NCBI GenBank assembly: GCA_020028115.1
Contig: JAHWYA010000148.1
Location: forward strand, 1 to 5,754
Reading direction: 5' to 3'
Length of the DNA stretch: 5,754 bases
Origin: Anaeromyxobacter sp.
GTDB lineage: Bacteria; Myxococcota; Myxococcia; Myxococcales; Anaeromyxobacteraceae
The position numbers and the translations under genes were made by a program. How positions within the stretch are numbered: position 1 is the stretch's first letter; the number at the start of each line of letters is the position of its first letter. Positions 2,935 through 5,754 of the stretch are shown here, piece after piece. Under the pieces are notes generated by a model. The model searched no databases, had not been told where the DNA came from, and saw nothing but the letters and a program-made list of their open reading frames with translations.

Positions 2935-5754
2935 TCACGTCGCCGCTTCCGAGCCTTCGCCGTCCGCGGGCGGCCGCTGCCGCGCCCGGACCATGACCGC
3001 CTCGACCCCCTCGATGGTCGCGGGCTTCGTCAGGTGCGCGTCGAACCCGGCCTCGGCGGCGCGCCGCTGGTCCTCCGGAAGCGCATAGCCGGTGAGCGCG
3101 ATGAGGAACGTGTCCTGGAGGGCAGGCTCGCGGCGGAGCGCCTTGGCGACCGCGTAGCCGTCCATGTCCGGCAGCCCGATGTCGCAGAGCACGGCCTCCG
3201 GGGCGAGCTCGCGGGCTCGTTCGACGCCCTCGGGCCCGTCGTGCGCCACGGCCACCTCGTGACCCTCCAGCTCGAGCGCGAGCTTCAGGCTCTCGGCGGC
3301 GTCGCGGTTGTCCTCGATCACGAGGATGCGGCGCGGCCGCGGCGGCGCCGGCGGCAGGACCTCGGTCACGACCGGCTTCGCCGCGAGCGGAAGGCGCACG
3401 ACGAACTCGGCCCCCGCGCCCTTGCCGCCGCTCGACACGTCGATCGTGCCGCCGTGGGTCTCGACGAGCCCCTTCACGAGCGCGAGGCCGAGCCCGAGGC
3501 CGCCGAGGCGGCGGTTGAGCGTCGAGTCCGCCTGCGAGAACGGCTGGAAGAGGCGAGGCAGCATCGCCGGCTCGATGCCGACGCCGGTGTCCCGCACGCG
3601 CAGCACCGCAAAGCCGCCCTCCCGCTCGAGGGCCAGCCGGACCGAATCGCCGCTCGAGGTGAACTTGGCGGAGTTCTGGAGCAGGTTCCCGATCGCCTGC
3701 GCGAGCCGCGTCGCGTCTCCGGCGACCCACACCGGCTCGTCCGGGAGCGCGACCTCGAGCGCCACGTCGCGCGCGGTGAAGAGGCCACGGTGGTCCTCGG
3801 CCGTGCGCTGCGCGAGGCTGCGGAGGTCCATCGACCGGCGCTCGACCTGGAGCTTGCCGTTCGCGATCCGCGTCACGTCGAGGAGGTCGTCCACGAGCCG
3901 CGCGAGGTGCCCCACCTGCCGCGCGATGATCTCGTGGGCCTTGGCCGCCACGCCGGCGTCCGCCGGAGCGCGCTCCAGGACGTGGAGGCTGCTCCGGATC
4001 GGCGCGAGGGGGTTCCGCAGCTCGTGCGAGAGGACGGCGAGGAACTCGTCCTTGCGCCGGTCCGCCTCCCGCAGGGCGTGCTCGGCGCGCTCCCGCTCCT
4101 CCACCGCCCGCCGGAGGGCGGCCTCCGTCTCCTTCAGCCTGGTGACGTCGATGAAGGAGACCACCACGCCCGCGATCACGTTGGACGGGGTGCGGTACGG
4201 GTTCATGCGCATGAGGAACGAGCGCTTCTCGTCCACCAGGCCGACGGTGCGCTCGACGGGCGCGAGGGTCGCGAGCACCCGCGTCACCTCCTGGGGCACG
4301 TCCTGGGCGTCGAACCGTGCGGCGAAGTCGGACAGCGGCCGCCCCACGTCGCCCTCGGTGAGCCGGAAGACCGCGGTCGCGGCCGGCGTGAAGCGCGCGA
4401 TCCGGGACTCGCGGTCGAGGAAGATGGTCGCGATCTGCGTGCTCTGGAAGAGGTTCTGGAGGTCGCCGTAGAGCAGCTCGAGCTCGTCCACCTTCTTGCT
4501 CAGCTCGGCGTTGAGGGTGTTGAGCTCCTCGTTCACCGACTGCAGCTCCTCCTGCGAGGTCTGCAGCTCCTCGTTGGCGGAGTGCATCTCCTCGTTCATG
4601 GCCTGGAGCTGCTCGTTGGAGGTGCGGAGCGCCTCGTTCGCGTTCTCGAGCTCCTCGACGGTGACCTGGAGCCGCTCCTGCGTGCCCTCGAGGTCGCGCT
4701 GGAGCTGCCGGTGCCGCTCCAGCGTCGGCGCGTCGAGCGGCGTCCCGTGCGCGACGGGCGTGGCCAGCAGCTCCTCGAAGACGACCAGGAACAGCGGGTC
4801 CGGATCCTGATCGGTGGGCGCGAGCGGCCGGACGACGAGGTTGAGCCGGCGCTGGAGGCCCTCCGCCTCCACCACCACGTCCTTGTAGGTGATCGGCTTC
4901 CCCTGGCGCGCCGCGTTGTGGAGCGCGGCGGAGAGCTCGACCCGCAGCTCGCGCCGGGCGAGGTGCATCAGGTTGGTCGCGGGCGCGCCGGCGCGGGGCG
5001 GGAGGAAGGTGGCGAGCTTCGTCCCCCAGTAGTACCGGATCTCCCCGCGGGCATCGACGACCACCGACGGCGGTGCGTACTCCTCGAGCACGATGCTGCG
5101 CGAGCGCTCGGCGGCGCTCCTCACCTCGGGATCCGCGCGCCGGCTCGGCGGCGCCAGCTCGAGGGGGAGCGACCGCCGCCCCGGCGGCTGGACCACCGTA
5201 CGCCGGTTCACCTCGCGCCGCCGGAACACGCGCTCCGCCTTGTCGACGATCTCGAACAGCTCCGCGTCGATCATCTCGGCCTTGCCGAGGAGCAGGTATC
5301 CGCCCGGGCGGAGCGCGTAGTGGAGGAGCTCGATCACCCGCTTCTGGAGCGCGGGCTCGAGGTAGATGAGGAGGTTGCGGCAGGACACGACGTCCATGCG
5401 CGAGAACGGCGGGTCCCGGACGAGATCGTGCTCCGTGAAGATGCAGAGGTCGCGGAGGGGCTTCGTGACCGTGTACGAGTCCCCTCGCTTCGTGAAGAAC
5501 CGGGACAGCCGCTCGGGGCTCACCTGCCGCTCGACGACGCCCGTGTACTCGCCTCGGCGCGCCTCCGCGAGCGCGGACGCGTCGATGTCGGTCGCGAAGA
5601 CCTGGACCGGCGGCGGGCGCGGGAACTCTTCGCCGCGCTCCCAGAACAGGATCGCGAGCGAGTAGGCCTCCTCCCCGGAGGAGCAGGCCGGCACCCAGAG
5701 CCGGACTCCGTCCATTCGCCTCCGCTCCAGGACGTCGGGGACCACGATCTTCTC
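2935..5754 (-). CDS. Hybrid sensor: CheR methyltransferase - PAS - coiled coil - PAS - histidine kinase - receiver (5' partial)
   Basis: The frame is open to the right edge (EKIVVPDV...), so the N-terminus is missing; 939 residues are visible, numbered here from 5754. Residues 1-178 are the SAM-binding part of CheR, with LWVPACSSGEEAY (19-31), FATDID (53-58), SCRNLLIYLEP (124-134) and LRPGGY (148-153). A PAS-like domain follows at about 220-328, then a coiled coil at 344-438 and a second PAS at 439-543. HisKA is at 565-633 with phospho-acceptor His577 in SHELRNP. The ATPase domain (675-791) has Asn694, DTGVG from Asp722, LFQPF and GGLGLGLAL. The receiver (808-923) has Glu814/Asp815, Asp858, Thr888 and Lys910. 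All catalytic residues seen are intact. In this family the fusion usually begins with CheB and the CheR N-terminal domain, which would lie beyond the edge. No membrane segment is seen, so it is cytosolic. The stop is 30 bases from the convergent CDF stop. Confidence 0.93.
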   Translation of the reverse strand, partial: EKIVVPDVLERRRMDGVRLWVPACSSGEEAYSLAILFWERGEEFPRPPPVQVFATDIDASALAEARRGEYTGVVERQVSPERLSRFFTKRGDSYTVTKPLRDLCIFTEHDLVRDPPFSRMDVVSCRNLLIYLEPALQKRVIELLHYALRPGGYLLLGKAEMIDAELFEIVDKAERVFRRREVNRRTVVQPPGRRSLPLELAPPSRRADPEVRSAAERSRSIVLEEYAPPSVVVDARGEIRYYWGTKLATFLPPRAGAPATNLMHLARRELRVELSAALHNAARQGKPITYKDVVVEAEGLQRRLNLVVRPLAPTDQDPDPLFLVVFEELLATPVAHGTPLDAPTLERHRQLQRDLEGTQERLQVTVEELENANEALRTSNEQLQAMNEEMHSANEELQTSQEELQSVNEELNTLNAELSKKVDELELLYGDLQNLFQSTQIATIFLDRESRIARFTPAATAVFRLTEGDVGRPLSDFAARFDAQDVPQEVTRVLATLAPVERTVGLVDEKRSFLMRMNPYRTPSNVIAGVVVSFIDVTRLKETEAALRRAVEERERAEHALREADRRKDEFLAVLSHELRNPLAPIRSSLHVLERAPADAGVAAKAHEIIARQVGHLARLVDDLLDVTRIANGKLQVERRSMDLRSLAQRTAEDHRGLFTARDVALEVALPDEPVWVAGDATRLAQAIGNLLQNSAKFTSSGDSVRLALEREGGFAVLRVRDTGVGIEPAMLPRLFQPFSQADSTLNRRLGGLGLGLALVKGLVETHGGTIDVSSGGKGAGAEFVVRLPLAAKPVVTEVLPPAPPRPRRILVIEDNRDAAESLKLALELEGHEVAVAHDGPEGVERARELAPEAVLCDIGLPDMDGYAVAKALRREPALQDTFLIALTGYALPEDQRRAAEAGFDAHLTKPATIEGVEAVMVRARQRPPADGEGSEAAT
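4492..4638 (-). repeat. Seven tandem 21-bp units encoding a heptad coiled coil
   Basis: Within the hybrid kinase, residues 373-421 form seven consecutive seven-residue units: NEALRTS, NEQLQAM, NEEMHSA, NEELQTS, QEELQSV, NEELNTL and NAELSKK. The DNA shows the matching degenerate 21-bp period. The pattern is a hallmark linker of CheB/CheR-PAS fusions and should form a parallel dimeric coiled coil carrying signals between the two PAS domains. Confidence 0.8.

Noticed and set aside
2926..2946. Possible hairpin between the CDF and kinase stops (GCGGC ... GCCGC)
   Set aside because: Only five clean outer pairs with an A/C mismatch inside, no T-run on either strand, and it overlaps the kinase stop codon; too weak to call a terminator.
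2747..3730. 327-residue minus-strand frame overlapping the kinase and CDF ends
   Set aside because: It is out of frame with the kinase, extremely Arg/Gly/Pro-rich, and spans two convergent genes.
3308..4471. 387-residue plus-strand open frame opposite the hybrid kinase
   Set aside because: Long antisense frames are common in very GC-rich genes. The translation is Ser/Arg-rich with no motif, while the opposite strand encodes clear kinase domains.

Overview
The window is very GC-rich DNA whose real genes show strong G/C bias at third codon positions. It uses GTG and TTG as well as ATG starts, and the genes are closely packed with short gaps. Together with a large hybrid CheR/PAS/histidine kinase and the style of the small proteins, this suggests a high-GC proteobacterium or myxobacterium; Anaeromyxobacter-like is my best guess from composition and protein style, not a proven assignment. 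No rRNA, tRNA, CRISPR array, insertion sequence or phage gene was seen.

Layout from left to right. (1) Positions 1-57, minus strand: the first 19 codons of an exported protein, an N-terminal signal peptide cut by the window edge. (2) Positions 58-317: a 260-base divergent intergenic region with a 13-bp tandem direct repeat and two GC-rich inverted repeats. (3) Positions 318-1223, plus: a 301-aa protein with an N-terminal SH3/tudor-like segment and a conserved-looking C-terminal module, starting at TTG. It overlaps by ATGA with a 70-aa helical protein (1220-1432), so the two form a translationally coupled pair. (4) Positions 1439-1642 and 1746-1955, minus: two small genes, one a 67-aa Cys/His protein likely to bind zinc and one a 69-aa hypothetical protein. 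(5) Positions 1956-2178: a 223-base divergent region with a 12-bp palindrome and a -10-like TATATA just before the next gene. (6) Positions 2179-2904, plus: a short-form cation diffusion facilitator (CDF) with six membrane segments, no cytoplasmic C-terminal domain and a Cys-rich tail. (7) Positions 2935-5754, minus: the C-terminal 939 residues of a hybrid sensor protein, CheR methyltransferase - PAS - heptad coiled coil - PAS - HisKA - HATPase - receiver, whose 5' end lies beyond the right edge.

The units look independent: there is no obvious shared pathway. The CDF transporter presumably handles metal efflux at the inner membrane. The hybrid kinase is a cytosolic signalling protein of the CheB/CheR-fusion class. 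The left-hand pair and the two small minus-strand genes have no assigned function. Nothing here is a clearly new system. The most useful leads are the altered metal-site residues and Cys tail of the CDF protein, the coupled SH3-like/small-helical gene pair, and the two uncharacterised small proteins.
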